Below, one piece after another: positions 25,685 through 35,582 of a stretch of 64,000 nt of DNA (positions within the stretch are counted from its first letter, which is position 1; each line of letters opens with the position of its first letter). The DNA is from Oscillatoria nigro-viridis PCC 7112 (GTDB taxonomy: Bacteria; Cyanobacteriota; Cyanobacteriia; Cyanobacteriales; Microcoleaceae): positions 1,378,501-1,442,500 of the forward strand of contig NC_019729.1 of assembly GCF_000317475.1 (NCBI RefSeq), in the 5' to 3' direction. The position numbers were made by a program, and so were the translations under genes. The notes beneath the pieces were generated by a model. The model was given only the letters and a program-made list of their open reading frames with translations, did no database searches and was not told the origin of the DNA.

Positions 25685-26800
25685 ATGTTACTTATTGCGC
25701 TATTTATCGCCACCTTTTTTTTAGCATACTGCAATGGTGCTAATGATAATTTTAAAGGCGTGGCGACACTGTTTGGCAGTCAGACAACGAACTATAAAAC
25801 AGCAATTAGTTGGGCCACGATTACAACTTTTGCAGGTTCAGTCTTTTCTATTTTTTTAGCAGAAACGCTGGTAAAAAGCTTTTCGGGCAAAGGGCTAGTT
25901 CCCGACGATATCGCCAATGCCCCAGATTTTCATTTGGCAGTCGCCATCGCTGCGGGTTTAACCGTTATTCTTGCTACCTTAACTGGATTCCCTATTTCCA
26001 CAACTCACGGTCTTACAGGTGCGCTTGTCGGTGCAGGTTTAGTCGCAATTGGTACTCAAGTTAATTTTACAGCATTGCAGAACACTTTTCTAATGCCTTT
26101 GTTGCTGAGTCCCATGATAGCGATTCCATTAGCAGCTTTAATTTATGGGCTGTCTCGCTACCTGCGAGTTTATTTAGGAATCCAAAAAGAATGGTGTATT
26201 TGCGCTGGCAAAACTCAACAGATTATTCCCATTCCCCAACCGGATGCAACTAACATACTTAAGTGCATCACAACCGCTGATGTCGCGGTCGATTCTCTAG
26301 ATAAATGCACGCAAAAGTACCTGGGAAATTTCTTACAAATTCCCAGCCAAAAGTTAGTGGATGTTTGCCATTTTATGAGCGCGGGAATCGTCAGTTTTGC
26401 CAGAGGATTGAACGATACTCCTAAAATTGTTTCGCTGATGTTAGTCGGTGAAGCAGTCTCTGTTCAGTGGGGAAGTTTAGCAGTAGCTTTGGGAATGGCC
26501 ATCGGCGGTTTATTGAATGCTAAAAAAGTTGCCTAAACAATGAGCAAAAAGCTGACAGCAATGAATACAGGTCAAGGGCTGGTGGCAAACTTAGTGACAG
26601 GATTTTTAGTTATTGGTGCCAGTCGCTATGGACTTCCAGTTTCTACTACCCATGTCTCGGTAGGTTCAATTTTTGGTGTAGGATTGATTTCAAAAAAAGC
26701 TAATGTGCGCGTTTTCTATCAGATTCTACTATCATGGATTTTGACCTTGCCAATTGCTGCGGCAATCAGCGGCTGCGCTTACTGGGTGTTGCATCGGTAA
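25685..26800 (+). pseudogene. Pit-type inorganic phosphate transporter, interrupted by one in-frame stop
   Basis: The frame from 25685 gives a PiT protein: FFLAYCNGANDNFKGVATLFGS (signature GANDNFKG), GFPISTTHGLTGALVG, and the second repeat FARGLNDTPKIVSLMLVG. It stops at TAA 26534-26536 after GGLLNAKKVA. The very same frame resumes TMSKKLTAMNTGQGLVANLVTGFLV...YGLPVSTTHVSVGSIFGVGL to 26800, completing the family. A single GAA-to-TAA-like change explains it. The downstream ATG at 26540 could start a separate piece but would be non-functional alone. It sits at the head of the arsenic island, where a phosphate (and arsenate) transporter makes sense. Loss could lower arsenate entry. Confidence 0.88.
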
Positions 26801-27040
26801 GAGAATTATATCAATTCCGGTTACACTCCTTATGATGGGGAGTGGGGAGTGGGGAAGGGGGAATTATTGACCTTGATTTGATCGTGCCCACCCCGCCGGA
26901 AACGATATTAATCGTTAGTCCTAAAAGAGAAAGAGTTCGCAGTTGATTTGGGATTGCCATCAAAGGATAACCAGATCGAATCTAACGGTAAAAAAAGAAA
27001 TCGCGCGGGGAGTTTTTGAATAAAATTTTAAGGGTAATTT
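26801..27040. other. Intergenic upstream of arsR
   Basis: Contains GGGGAGTGGGGAGTGGGG direct repeats near 26838-26858 and an ACGATATTAATCGT inverted repeat near 26902. No ATCAA-N6-TTGAT operator is seen before arsR itself. Confidence 0.4.
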
Positions 27041-27382
27041 ATGGTTAAAAATTCTCCGATCGCGCCTCCTGTTGCAGATAAATCGATCGCTGCTGGCTTT
27101 CACGCTCTTTCTGACCCCCTGCGGCTTCAGATTTTGGAGTTGCTGCGGGAACAGGAGTTGTGCGTGTGCGATTTGTGCGATCGACTTTCTGTCCCTCAGT
27201 CTAAACTCTCTTTTCACCTCAAAGCCTTGAGGGATGCAGCTTTAGTCCGCAGCCGCCAAGAAGGCCGCTGGATTTACTACAGCCTCAATTTAGCTCAGTT
27301 TGTCGCCCTCGAACAGTACCTCGCCGAATACCGCCGCTTCAGCCAGATCCTGCCGGCGCGCCCCTGTTCCGACGCGGGTTAA
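27041..27382 (+). CDS. arsR: ArsR-family metalloregulatory repressor
   Basis: This 113-aa winged-helix repressor has DPLRLQILELLREQELCVCDLCDRL, where Cys41, Cys43 and Cys46 form the CxCxxC-like As(III)/Sb(III) site (ELCVCDLC) of classical ArsR. The recognition helix follows (VPQSKLSFHLKALRDAALV), then the wing RQEGRWIYYSLN. As(III) binding releases DNA. It is the first intact gene of the island. The best operator lies after it, before the aquaporin, so arsR is probably transcribed separately and represses the downstream aqp-arsH-acr3-arsC unit. The C-terminus ends CSDAG with a further Cys. Confidence 0.93.
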   Translation: MVKNSPIAPPVADKSIAAGFHALSDPLRLQILELLREQELCVCDLCDRLSVPQSKLSFHLKALRDAALVRSRQEGRWIYYSLNLAQFVALEQYLAEYRRFSQILPARPCSDAG

Positions 27383-27432
27383 CCCATCAACATTTCTTAA
27401 TCACTCAAATACTGATATTGCTTTTTTGAGAA

Positions 27433-27460
27433 TTGACATATCAAGTTTTATTGATATGAT
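27433..27460 (+). promoter_or_regulatory. Promoter with embedded ArsR-type operator
   Basis: TTGACA (27433-27438) and TATGAT (27455-27460) are 16 nt apart. Between and across them lies the perfect inverted repeat CATATCAA-N6-TTGATATG (27437-27458), which contains ATCAA-N6-TTGAT, the core reported for SmtB/ArsR-type regulators in cyanobacteria. Bound repressor would cover the spacer. The aquaporin ATG is at 27487. Confidence 0.85.
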
Positions 27461-27486
27461 GGGATGGAACCAATTAGTTGAGAGCG

Positions 27487-28191
27487 ATGGATGCAACAGC
27501 TCATCGGTTAGCTTGTGCTCGGCCCGATTGCAGGCGAGAGGCGATCGCCGAATTTCTAGGTACATTTATTTTGGTTTTTGCAGGCACGGGTGCGGTGATG
27601 GTTAACAAAACTAGCGCTGGTTCCGTAACTCATTTAGGCATCAGTTTTGTATTTGGTGCAGTAGTAACTGCGATGATTTACGCCCTAGGACACATCAGCG
27701 GCGCACACTTTAATCCGGCCGTAACTTTAGGGTTTTGGGCGAGCGGTTATTTCCCAAAATATAAAGTTTTGCCTTACGTTTTAGGGCAGTGTGCGGGTGC
27801 GATCGCAGCTTCTAAAGTGCTGCTAATTACCCTAGGAAAAGTAGCAAATCTCGGTGCAACTATCCCTCTCAACGGTAACTGGTTGCAGTCTCTAATTTTA
27901 GAAACTGTTTTGACCTTTATCTTAATGTTTGTTATCCTCGGTTCAGGACTTGACAGACGCGCTCACATCGGGTTTGCCGGGATAGCAATTGGCTTAACTG
28001 TAGGGTTAGAAGCTGCATTTATGGGGCCGATTACCGGAGCGAGCATGAATCCGGCACGGTCTCTCGGCCCGGCTTTAGTTGGCGGCATTTGGGAACACCA
28101 CTGGGTTTACTGGGTTGCTCCGATTTGGGGGGCACAATTAGCAGTCGCAGTTTATCGGGAAATATCTAACGGATTTCGGGACTTTAATTGA
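27487..28191 (+). CDS. MIP-family aquaporin in ars operon
   Basis: The protein is 234 aa from the ATG at 27487 (a TTG at 27478 is possible). It has six helices and both NPA boxes: [10 protein letters not shown] and [11 protein letters not shown]. The start [22 protein letters not shown] is the standard first helix. Overall it is AqpZ-like rather than an obvious glycerol facilitator, since the D residue after the second NPA of GlpF (NPARD) is replaced by Ser. Aquaporins in ars operons (AqpS) conduct As(III) down its gradient. That role is inferred from position directly behind the ArsR operator, 7 bp before arsH. Confidence 0.88.
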   Translation: MDATAHRLACARPDCRREAIAEFLGTFILVFAGTGAVMVNKTSAGSVTHLGISFVFGAVVTAMIYALGHISGAHFNPAVTLGFWASGYFPKYKVLPYVLGQCAGAIAASKVLLITLGKVANLGATIPLNGNWLQSLILETVLTFILMFVILGSGLDRRAHIGFAGIAIGLTVGLEAAFMGPITGASMNPARSLGPALVGGIWEHHWVYWVAPIWGAQLAVAVYREISNGFRDFN

Positions 28192-28198
28192 AAGTAGC

Positions 28199-28867
28199 AT
28201 GACAACTTTTACGCACAAACCGAGAATTTTGTTTTTATACGGCTCGTTAAGAGAGCGTTCTTACAGCCGCTTGTTGGCGGAAGAAGCAGCGAGAATTATT
28301 GAGGATTTCGGTGCAGAGGTTAGGTTCTTTAATCCTCTAGAACTGCCGATTTACGGCAGCGTTCCCGATACTCATCCGAAGGTTCAAGAGTTGCGGGAAT
28401 TGAGCCTGTGGTCGGAGGGTCAAGTGTGGTCGAGTCCAGAAATGCACGGCAATATTACCGGCATTATGAAAAATCAAATTGACTGGATTCCTTTAAGTAT
28501 TGGGGCCGTCAGACCGACTCAAGGCCGAACTTTGGCGGTGATGCAAGTCAGCGGCGGTTCGCAGTCTTTTAATGCTGTCAATACTTTGAGAATTTTGGGC
28601 CGCTGGATGCGGATGTTTACGATTCCGAATCAGTCTTCGGTTGCGAAGGCTTATCAGGAGTTTAATGAAGATGGAACGATGAAGGATTCGCCTTACCGCG
28701 ATCGGGCGATCGACGTAATGGAGGAACTGTACAAGTTTACCTTGCTGTTGCGGGAGCAAACCGACTATTTGACCGATCGCTACAGCGAACGCAAAGAACA
28801 AGCCGCTAAAGAGACGATCGCCGTCGCAAATCGCGCCCTTGAGGTTAACTCTGCTAAGAGTATCTAA
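28199..28867 (+). CDS. arsH: ArsH, NADPH-dependent FMN organoarsenical oxidase
   Basis: This 222-aa flavodoxin-like reductase has [21 protein letters not shown] as the FMN phosphate-binding segment, then [23 protein letters not shown], which is the ArsH signature, and [17 protein letters not shown]. ArsH oxidises trivalent methylated and aromatic arsenicals to less toxic pentavalent forms. It follows the aquaporin by 7 bp and precedes acr3, the usual order in cyanobacterial ars operons. Length is normal for the family, with the C-terminal charged tail intact ([15 protein letters not shown]). Confidence 0.94.
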   Translation: MTTFTHKPRILFLYGSLRERSYSRLLAEEAARIIEDFGAEVRFFNPLELPIYGSVPDTHPKVQELRELSLWSEGQVWSSPEMHGNITGIMKNQIDWIPLSIGAVRPTQGRTLAVMQVSGGSQSFNAVNTLRILGRWMRMFTIPNQSSVAKAYQEFNEDGTMKDSPYRDRAIDVMEELYKFTLLLREQTDYLTDRYSERKEQAAKETIAVANRALEVNSAKSI

Positions 28868-28900
28868 AGTTGGCCTTTCCCTAGGAGGTATCCAAAATAA

Positions 28901-29971
28901 ATGATGAAAAATTCAACCATTTTAAAGAAACTTTCCTTTTTAGACCGTTACCTAACCTTATGGATTTTTCTGGCAATGGTCATCGGCGTTGCCTTGGGAT
29001 TTTTCATCCCAGGTATCGAAGGATTTATCAACCAATTTCAAGTGGGAACAACGAATGTCCCGATTGCCATTGGCTTAATTATGATGATGTATCCACCCCT
29101 TGCCAAGGTGCGATATGAAGAGTTAGGGGATGTCTTTAGCAATACTAAGATTCTCGCTCTCTCGTTATTGCAAAACTGGGTAATCGGCCCGATTTTAATG
29201 TTTGTGCTAGCCATCACTTTTCTACATGATTACCCTGAATATATGGCCGGCTTGATTATGATTGGATTAGCCCGCTGTATTGCGATGGTAATTGTCTGGA
29301 ACGAGTTAGCCAAAGGAGATACTGAATATACAGCAGGACTTGTGGCATTCAACAGTATTTTCCAAGTTTTATTTTACAGCGTTTATGCCTGGTTTTTTCT
29401 CACAGTTTTACCGCCCTTATTTGGGTTTAAAGGCAGCGTTGTTAACATAGGAATTGGAGACATTGCCCAAAGTGTTTTCATTTATTTAGGAATTCCCTTT
29501 CTGGCTGGCTTTTTAACTCGCGCCGCCTTGGTAAAAGCCAAAGGCAAGCATTGGTATCACAGCGAGTTCATTCCTAAAATCAGTCCAATTACGCTGATTT
29601 CCCTGTTGTTCACCATCGTAGTAATGTTTAGCTTAAAGGGAAATTTAATTGTTCAGATTCCAATGGATGTGGTGCGGATAGCGATGCCGCTGCTCATCTA
29701 CTTTGTGCTAATGTTCTTAGTAAGTTTCTACATGGCATGGAAAATAAAAGCTGACTATGCTAAATCAGCAAGTTTGGCTTTCACTGCTGCTAGCAATAAC
29801 TTTGAATTGGCCATTGCTGTCGCCATTGCCGTGTTTGGCATTAACTCCGGTGCCGCCTTTGCTGCGGTGATTGGACCCTTAGTAGAAGTTCCTGTGCTGA
29901 TTAGTTTAGTTAACCTTGCAGTGTGGTTTGAGAAGCGATTTTTTAGACGTAATATGCCCGGGTCTGTCTAG
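28901..29971 (+). CDS. acr3: ACR3-family arsenite efflux permease
   Basis: The 356-aa protein has about ten membrane helices and belongs to the bile/arsenite/riboflavin transporter superfamily. [23 protein letters not shown] at the start and [16 protein letters not shown] are characteristic of ACR3. [19 protein letters not shown] holds the conserved catalytic Cys126. [20 protein letters not shown] followed by a [10 protein letters not shown] segment closes the family pattern. An AGGAGG ribosome site at 28883-28888 supports the ATG at 28901 (a second ATG follows directly). It extrudes As(OH)3 using the proton-motive force. It lies 33 bp after arsH and 43 bp before arsC. Confidence 0.95.
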   Translation: MMKNSTILKKLSFLDRYLTLWIFLAMVIGVALGFFIPGIEGFINQFQVGTTNVPIAIGLIMMMYPPLAKVRYEELGDVFSNTKILALSLLQNWVIGPILMFVLAITFLHDYPEYMAGLIMIGLARCIAMVIVWNELAKGDTEYTAGLVAFNSIFQVLFYSVYAWFFLTVLPPLFGFKGSVVNIGIGDIAQSVFIYLGIPFLAGFLTRAALVKAKGKHWYHSEFIPKISPITLISLLFTIVVMFSLKGNLIVQIPMDVVRIAMPLLIYFVLMFLVSFYMAWKIKADYAKSASLAFTAASNNFELAIAVAIAVFGINSGAAFAAVIGPLVEVPVLISLVNLAVWFEKRFFRRNMPGSV

Positions 29972-30014
29972 CCTAGTCATACAATTTTCCGACAAGCAAT
30001 AACCAACAAAAACC

Positions 30015-30410
30015 ATGAAAAAAGTAATGTTTGTTTGCAAAAGAAACTCCTGCAGATCGCAGATGGCGGAAGGATTTGCTAAAACCATCGGAGCAGGCAA
30101 GATTGAAGTCACCAGTTCCGGGTTAGAATCAAGCAGAGTTCATCCGACAGCAATTCAAGTCATGTCAGAAATCGGCATTGACATCACCGATCAAACATCC
30201 AACCCATTAAACGAATTCAATGCAGAAGACTACGACGCCGTAATTTCTCTGTGCGGCTGCGGGGTGAATTTACCCGAAGCATGGGTATTGCGAGAAGTGT
30301 TTGAAGATTGGCAACTCGACGATCCCGACGGACAACCCATCGAAACTTTTCACCGCGTTCGAGATGAAATTAAAGCACGAGTTGAAACATTAGTTGACTC
30401 TCTAAAGTAA
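30015..30410 (+). CDS. arsC: Arsenate reductase, LMW-phosphatase type (glutathione/glutaredoxin-dependent)
   Basis: The 131-aa protein closely resembles Synechocystis ArsC as I recall it. The phosphatase loop is CKRNSCRS with Cys8, and the two further redox cysteines are in SLCGCGVNLP (Cys80 and Cys82). FEDWQLDDPDGQP contains the general acid region. It reduces arsenate to arsenite for export by ACR3. The P-loop has an extra Cys13 where many relatives have Ala (CKRNSARS); its effect is unknown. It is the last gene of the tightly spaced aqp-arsH-acr3-arsC unit; a repeat-rich 500-bp gap follows. Confidence 0.95.
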   Translation: MKKVMFVCKRNSCRSQMAEGFAKTIGAGKIEVTSSGLESSRVHPTAIQVMSEIGIDITDQTSNPLNEFNAEDYDAVISLCGCGVNLPEAWVLREVFEDWQLDDPDGQPIETFHRVRDEIKARVETLVDSLK

Positions 30411-30910
30411 GATTAGTGTCAAAATTAGAATTCTTGCCTTGTCGGTTTTAACTCAGCTCTTGCAGTATTGTCAATAAGCCTTTTATGAACAGGCCCGACG
30501 GCCCGTTCCGCGAGAAAATTCCTCTCCTGTGGAACAGGCCGGAAAGCCTGCGCGAGCGAGAATAGTCCAAGATGTCAGTTTTAACTGAGTTGCAGTATTG
30601 TCAATAAGCCTTTTACGGGCGGGCAGGATGCCCACCCCACAAGAAATTCACTCTTCGCTTCACAGGCATCTTTTTGTGGAACAGGCATCTTTTTGTGGAA
30701 CAGGCATCTTTTTGTGGAACAGGCATCTTTTTGTGGAACAGGCATCTTGCCTGTTCTTAAAAATAGTGCAAGATGTGAGTTTCAATTAACTTTGTAGCGA
30801 CCACTTAAAATTTGTCACTGTCGCATCCAAAGAATTAGTGCTAAATTATGAGAGGCGTTCCGCCGGAACGCCTCTACATTCGTTGCGAGCACAGACCAAA
30901 AGGTGAGCAA
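30411..30910. repeat. Repeat-filled spacer between arsC and arsS
   Basis: Two copies of CAGTATTGTCAATAAGCCTT (30464- and 30592-) bracket palindromic AACAGGC fragments. Four exact 19-bp tandem units, CAGGCATCTTTTTGTGGAA, run from 30663 to 30738 and end in CAGGCATCTTGCCTG (30739-30753). The sequence is related to the 43-bp array. A 25-bp hairpin AGAGGCGTTCCG-C-CGGAACGCCTCT lies at 30851-30875, just before the arsS start. No gene is seen. This spacer may separate arsS from the ArsR-controlled unit. Confidence 0.85.
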
Positions 30911-31897
30911 ATGATTCAGACGGCAGTCACGCCTTTCAAAAACAAACTTCACTCAGCTTTAACTAAAAAGCAGATTACAGTTTTACAAATTAATCTGGGC
31001 AAACGCTGCAACCTCGCTTGCACTCACTGCCACGTAGAAGCTAGCCCGAAACGAACAGAAGAACTTTCCCCGGAAATTTGCGACCAATTAATTGAAATCA
31101 TTCGCCGTTTTCCTCAAATTCAAACTGTTGACCTCACAGGCGGTGCTCCCGAAATGCTTTACGGTTTTAAACCGCTAGCGGAAGCTGCCAGGGCGGCAGG
31201 TAAAGAGGTCATTGTTCGTTCTAATTTGACGATTTACTTTGAAAAAGGTTTTGAAGATATTCCCGAATATTGCGCGCAGCACCAACTCAGAATTGTGGCG
31301 TCGCTTCCCTGCTACCAAGCTGACAATGTGGACAAAATGCGCGGCAGCGGTGTTTTTGACAGTTCGATTCGGGCGCTGCAAAAGCTAAATCAGTTGGGAT
31401 ACGGGAAAAACCCAAATTTAACTCTGGATTTGGTGTACAATCCACAAGTGCCGGCAACAGACAAGTTTTCGCTAACACCGGAACAAGGCAAGTTAGAGAA
31501 AGATTACAAGGTTTATTTAGCGGAACATTTTGGGATTTGTTTTAATCAATTGTTCGCGATTACTAATTTGCCGGTGGGACGGACTAAGTTTCATTTGGAA
31601 CATAAGAAACTTCACAAGCCTTATCTGGGGTTTTTGGAGGATAATTTTAATCGCGGGACTCTGGAACATTTAATGTGCCGTAACGAATTGTCGATCGACT
31701 ATTTGGGCAATGTCTACGACTGCGATTTTAACCAAATGGAAAATCTGCCGGCGAAAACTGGCAGCGGGGAAAAGATAAATACTGCTAAATTGCTCGCATC
31801 TGGCAGTTTAGATGTGATTCAAGAGGTGCAAACGGCTGCTTATTGTTACGGCTGTACGGCGGGTAGCGGTTCTAGCTGTGGCGGTACTTTGATTTAA
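30911..31897 (+). CDS. arsS: ArsS-type radical SAM protein for arsenosugar biosynthesis
   Basis: The protein is 328 aa from the ATG at 30911 with AAGGTGAG upstream; an open frame from 30848 runs through a hairpin repeat and is unlikely to be used. The radical-SAM cluster motif is CNLACTHC (Cys33, Cys37, Cys40), followed by DLTGGAPEML. The C-terminal DUF3641-type domain has NVYDCDFNQM and the Cys-rich end CYGCTAGSGSSCGGTL. ArsS has been linked to adding the deoxyadenosyl moiety of SAM to dimethylarsenite, the first committed step of arsenosugar formation. The usual partner ArsM (arsenite methyltransferase) is not seen in the window. Confidence 0.88.
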   Translation: MIQTAVTPFKNKLHSALTKKQITVLQINLGKRCNLACTHCHVEASPKRTEELSPEICDQLIEIIRRFPQIQTVDLTGGAPEMLYGFKPLAEAARAAGKEVIVRSNLTIYFEKGFEDIPEYCAQHQLRIVASLPCYQADNVDKMRGSGVFDSSIRALQKLNQLGYGKNPNLTLDLVYNPQVPATDKFSLTPEQGKLEKDYKVYLAEHFGICFNQLFAITNLPVGRTKFHLEHKKLHKPYLGFLEDNFNRGTLEHLMCRNELSIDYLGNVYDCDFNQMENLPAKTGSGEKINTAKLLASGSLDVIQEVQTAAYCYGCTAGSGSSCGGTLI

Positions 31898-31996
31898 TTT
31901 AAGGGAAAAATTGCGCTTTATTACAGAGTTTTTTATCGCTAAAGCGCAACTACAAACCTGACAGTGTATGCAATGAATGAGTGGGGAGTTTAGGTA

Positions 31997-32722
31997 ATGA
32001 ATGATTCGCGATCGCCCGATGAAAATCCGCCGCCATCAAATAGGTGGAAGCTGATTTTAGGGATTGGTTTAGCTGTGGCTTTGATTGTGGCGGCAAAGTT
32101 TTTCAACTTCCAAGGAATTCTGAGAAATGCCTTGGAGTCGATCGCGAGTCTCGGCCCTTGGGGCCCGGCAGCTTTTATTCTAATTTACATTGTCGCAACG
32201 GTTCTATTTATCCCCGGTTCTTTGCTGACTCTCGGTTCTGGCGTTTTGTTTGGAGTCGTTGGCGGTTCGGTTTGTGTTTCCATCGGCTCAGTTTTAGGCG
32301 CAACTTGCGCTTTTTTGGTAGGGCGGTATTTAACTCGCGACTGGGTTTCCAAGCAGATAGAGGACAATCAAAAATTTAAGGCGATCGACTCCGCAGTTGC
32401 CTCTGAAGGATGGAAAATAGTGCTGCTGACGCGGCTTTCTCCCATTTTTCCGTTTAATTTGCTTAACTATGCTTTTGGAGTCACGCAGGTATCTCTAAAA
32501 GACTATTTTTTCGCATCTTGGATCGGCATGATTCCGGGAACTGTCATGTATGTTTATATCGGTTCCCTCGCCGGGAGTTTGGCTGCACTCGGATCTAGCG
32601 GGCGATCGCGCACTGCTGCTGAGTGGGCTCTCTACGGCATTGGTTTGCTAGCAACGATCGCCCTCACCGTTTATGCAACCCGCTTGGCAAAAAAAGCTTT
32701 AGACGAAAAAATTTACCCGTGA
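31997..32722 (+). CDS. TVP38/TMEM64 (DedA-related) membrane protein
   Basis: The 241-aa protein has about six hydrophobic segments. A short polar N-terminus rich in Pro leads to a first helix (~18-34). The core SNARE-associated/VTT motif region reads FIPGSLLTLGSGVLFG and GATCAFLVGRYLTRDWV, followed by LLTRLSPIFPFNLLNYAFGVTQVSLKDYF, the family hallmark. Eukaryotic VTT proteins are lipid scramblases and bacterial DedA members act in lipid or drug tolerance. The gene lies 99 bp after arsS on the same strand, and genes of this family often accompany arsenic or metal clusters in cyanobacteria. A direct arsenic role is inference. Confidence 0.85.
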   Translation: MNDSRSPDENPPPSNRWKLILGIGLAVALIVAAKFFNFQGILRNALESIASLGPWGPAAFILIYIVATVLFIPGSLLTLGSGVLFGVVGGSVCVSIGSVLGATCAFLVGRYLTRDWVSKQIEDNQKFKAIDSAVASEGWKIVLLTRLSPIFPFNLLNYAFGVTQVSLKDYFFASWIGMIPGTVMYVYIGSLAGSLAALGSSGRSRTAAEWALYGIGLLATIALTVYATRLAKKALDEKIYP

Positions 32723-33155
32723 GATTATAGCGCAAATGTGTAATTTTGTCAACAAGTATTTACCTCTACCTTATAATACATTGCTAATTTAAAAAACTCC
32801 GTATTTTCTCTGTGTTATTTACAATTATTTTGTTATACAAACGAGATAGATATTAAAGATATCGTCAAGCACTAACCTCAAGTAGGTAAACCGAAGGTCC
32901 AAATATAAAGCTGATGCCAAAATAGAAGGCGAGCGTGCGATCGGAATAAGAATTGTTTGCAGTCAGGAATGCAAGTCATACCATTTTAAATTTTAGATTT
33001 TAGATTTTAGATTGGGAATGACTGATGACTACCAGGGTTGGGAGGACCGGTCTACAGTTGCATTATTTTCTGAAACTGGTCTCACGACTTGGCTGATATT
33101 AATTCTGCCGAATGACCAATACCGTTTGATGAATTTGATTCGGAGAGAACATTTG
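32723..33155. other. Intergenic before histidine kinase, with STRR
   Basis: Contains TTTAGATTTTAGATTT at about 32993-33016 and the likely leader of the kinase. An upstream open frame from 33012 joins the kinase but begins inside the repeat, so it is not treated as coding. No other feature seen. Confidence 0.4.
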
Positions 33156-35582
33156 ATGATGCAAAACCCAGCAAATCAAGCCGGATCTGTGTCTGCGCCA
33201 CCGCCACACCAAGCAAAAAAGCTGCGCCACTTTTGGGAAAACATCAGCAATTCTGCTCAATCGCGGTGGCAGCAAGCGCAGAGTCTTTGGCAGCACAGAC
33301 GGCAGCGCCGCCATTTGCTGACCCTGCTAATTCTTGGCACCACCGCTTTAACCATTAGCACAACTGCTTGCATCAGCTATTTTTTTGTGCGCGGACTAAT
33401 CCTCGACAATTTAAAGCAAATAGCCCTATTAAAACTAGAAAAAGGCACCGACGAAATCGACCGCTGGCTAAGCAGCCGCAAAGCAGAAATAGAAACCATT
33501 GCTTACGATCCTAGGGTTGGCACTCTCAATTGGCAATTAGTCGAGCCCCGGTTGCAAGGAGAAATATACAGATTAAAAGAGTATTTCGTCCTGTCATTAA
33601 CTCAACCCGACGGCTCATTTATTAACACTTTAGGCAACCGCGGGAACAGCAAAGACCGCCAACACTTTAAAAAAGCAATCGCCGGGCAGATCAACGTTTC
33701 CGACCCGCTGATCGGCCGCACTACAAAAGTTTCGACGATCGTCATTTCAGCTCCTATTTGGGCTTTACCTCCCGCTCCCAATCAAGTAATTGGAGTCCTC
33801 TCGGGCAGCATTAAATTAGACCGAGTAACATCTGTCGCTAACAGCTTGCTGTACGGTTCCGACAGTTATGCTTTTGCACTCAATTCGAAAGGAGTGCCAA
33901 TTGTTCATCCCAACAATAACTTAATCGGAAATACCGACCGCCCGGCCCCAAGCTTTTTACAGTCACAAGACCCCGCACTCTCCACAATTGCGCGGCAGAT
34001 GATCGACCGCCAGACGAATATCGAACTGGTAAAAATAGATAACAAATGGGTGTATGTAGCCTATGCTCCCCTCAAGGAAGTTAACTGGTCGATGGCTTTA
34101 GTAATTCCCCGCGAAAATATTGAATCCCAACTGCAAGCATTAAATTTGCTGACATCCGTAGTGGCCGGACTGCTCGTCCCGGCAATGCTAGCAGCAATTT
34201 GGCTAATTTACTCTTCCGAAAACAATCGCGCTCAAGCGGAGCGAGAAGCCATGCTCAACCGGATTGCCGGACGCATTCGCGCTTCCCTGGAATTAGACAA
34301 GATTGTGCAAAGTACAGTCGAAGAAATAGTAAGTTTGCTGCACCTAGAACTGGCGGCTTTTGGTTGGTACAAACCGCAAGAAAAAATCTTGCAAATCCTG
34401 TGGGAATGTTGCCCGTCTGATTCTGCGACACAAGCCATAAAGTTTGAGCCTTACTTTCTAGAAAATGTGTTAGTACGGAGTGGTCAAGGCGAACCAATTC
34501 TTCTTTCGAGCGACACTTGGGCGAAGGGTGTAAGTCAACCGCCGGAACTTAAAGCTAATAGCTATTTAGCCGTACCTGTCCAGACTCAGAACCAGCCGCA
34601 GGGTTATTTAATTTGCAGCCACGCTACTCATTGGCTTTGGAGCCGGGAGGAAATCCAACTATTAAAAGCTGTGGCCGACCAATTGGCGATCGCAATTACT
34701 CAAGCTCACCTTTACAGTCAAACGCAAGACCAAGTAAAACTGCTTAATAGTGCCTTAAATGAACTGAAAAAAACTCAAACTCATTTAGTGCAGAGCGAAA
34801 AAATGTCATCCCTAGGTCAAATGGTGGCTGGAATAGCGCACGAAATCAACAACCCTGTTAACTTCATTTCGGCTAATTTGCCTCACACCAGCAAATATAC
34901 TAAAGATTTATTAGAGTTGGTGAGTTTATACAAAGAAGCGTTCCCAGAGGTTCCCCAGGAAATTGCAGATTTTACCGAAGAAATCGAGTTAGAATTTATC
35001 GAGGAGGATTTGCCGCATATATTGAATTCTATGAAAATAGGAAGCGAACGCATTCGCAGCATAGTTCTTTCTTTGCGAAACTTTTCTCGCCTAGATGAAT
35101 CTGACAAAAAGCTAGCGGACATTCACGAAGGTATAGAAAACACCTTGCTGCTGCTCTCCAACCGCATTAAAAATAGAATTTATATAGTCAAGAAATACGG
35201 GAAAGTGCCTTCAGTCGAGTGCTATCCCTCTCAGCTAAATCAGGTGTTTATGAACTTGCTGAGTAATGCGATCGATGCCTTGAACGATATCGAACGCCTG
35301 GATAAAATTATTACTATTTCCACGGGAGTAGTTCGCGAACATGGCGCTAGATTTCTGAAAGTGGCGATCGCCGACAACGGCCCCGGCATTGCCGACAGCG
35401 TTAAAGACCAAATTTTTAACCCATTTTTTACTACTAAAGAGGTGGGCAAAGGCACGGGTTTGGGGTTAGCAATTAGCTACAAAATTGTAGTAGATGGACA
35501 CGGAGGCAGCATCACAATTTCTCAACCTCCGGGCGGTGGTACGGAGTTTGTTGTAAAAATTCCTATTAGTAACGGAAAGTAA
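33156..35582 (+). CDS. dCache-GAF sensor histidine kinase
   Basis: The protein is 808 aa from the ATG at 33156, chosen for GGAGAG 8-9 nt upstream (ATG 33129 is an alternative). A cytosolic tail (~45 aa) is followed by a membrane helix (~52-75). A periplasmic double-Cache sensor domain contains [18 protein letters not shown] and [12 protein letters not shown] second helix (~330-350) leads to a GAF domain (~375-520), a coiled coil, the HisKA region [24 protein letters not shown] with the phospho-His, and a HATPase domain ([27 protein letters not shown]). The kinase core is of the HisKA subtype common in cyanobacterial hybrid systems. dCache domains bind small extracellular ligands; the ligand is unknown. 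No partner regulator is adjacent. Confidence 0.9.
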   Translation: MMQNPANQAGSVSAPPPHQAKKLRHFWENISNSAQSRWQQAQSLWQHRRQRRHLLTLLILGTTALTISTTACISYFFVRGLILDNLKQIALLKLEKGTDEIDRWLSSRKAEIETIAYDPRVGTLNWQLVEPRLQGEIYRLKEYFVLSLTQPDGSFINTLGNRGNSKDRQHFKKAIAGQINVSDPLIGRTTKVSTIVISAPIWALPPAPNQVIGVLSGSIKLDRVTSVANSLLYGSDSYAFALNSKGVPIVHPNNNLIGNTDRPAPSFLQSQDPALSTIARQMIDRQTNIELVKIDNKWVYVAYAPLKEVNWSMALVIPRENIESQLQALNLLTSVVAGLLVPAMLAAIWLIYSSENNRAQAEREAMLNRIAGRIRASLELDKIVQSTVEEIVSLLHLELAAFGWYKPQEKILQILWECCPSDSATQAIKFEPYFLENVLVRSGQGEPILLSSDTWAKGVSQPPELKANSYLAVPVQTQNQPQGYLICSHATHWLWSREEIQLLKAVADQLAIAITQAHLYSQTQDQVKLLNSALNELKKTQTHLVQSEKMSSLGQMVAGIAHEINNPVNFISANLPHTSKYTKDLLELVSLYKEAFPEVPQEIADFTEEIELEFIEEDLPHILNSMKIGSERIRSIVLSLRNFSRLDESDKKLADIHEGIENTLLLLSNRIKNRIYIVKKYGKVPSVECYPSQLNQVFMNLLSNAIDALNDIERLDKIITISTGVVREHGARFLKVAIADNGPGIADSVKDQIFNPFFTTKEVGKGTGLGLAISYKIVVDGHGGSITISQPPGGGTEFVVKIPISNGK

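Noticed and set aside
30848-30910. Upstream start of ArsS
   Set aside because: The extension is coded by a perfect 25-bp hairpin repeat; ATG 30911 has a ribosome site and a normal family start.
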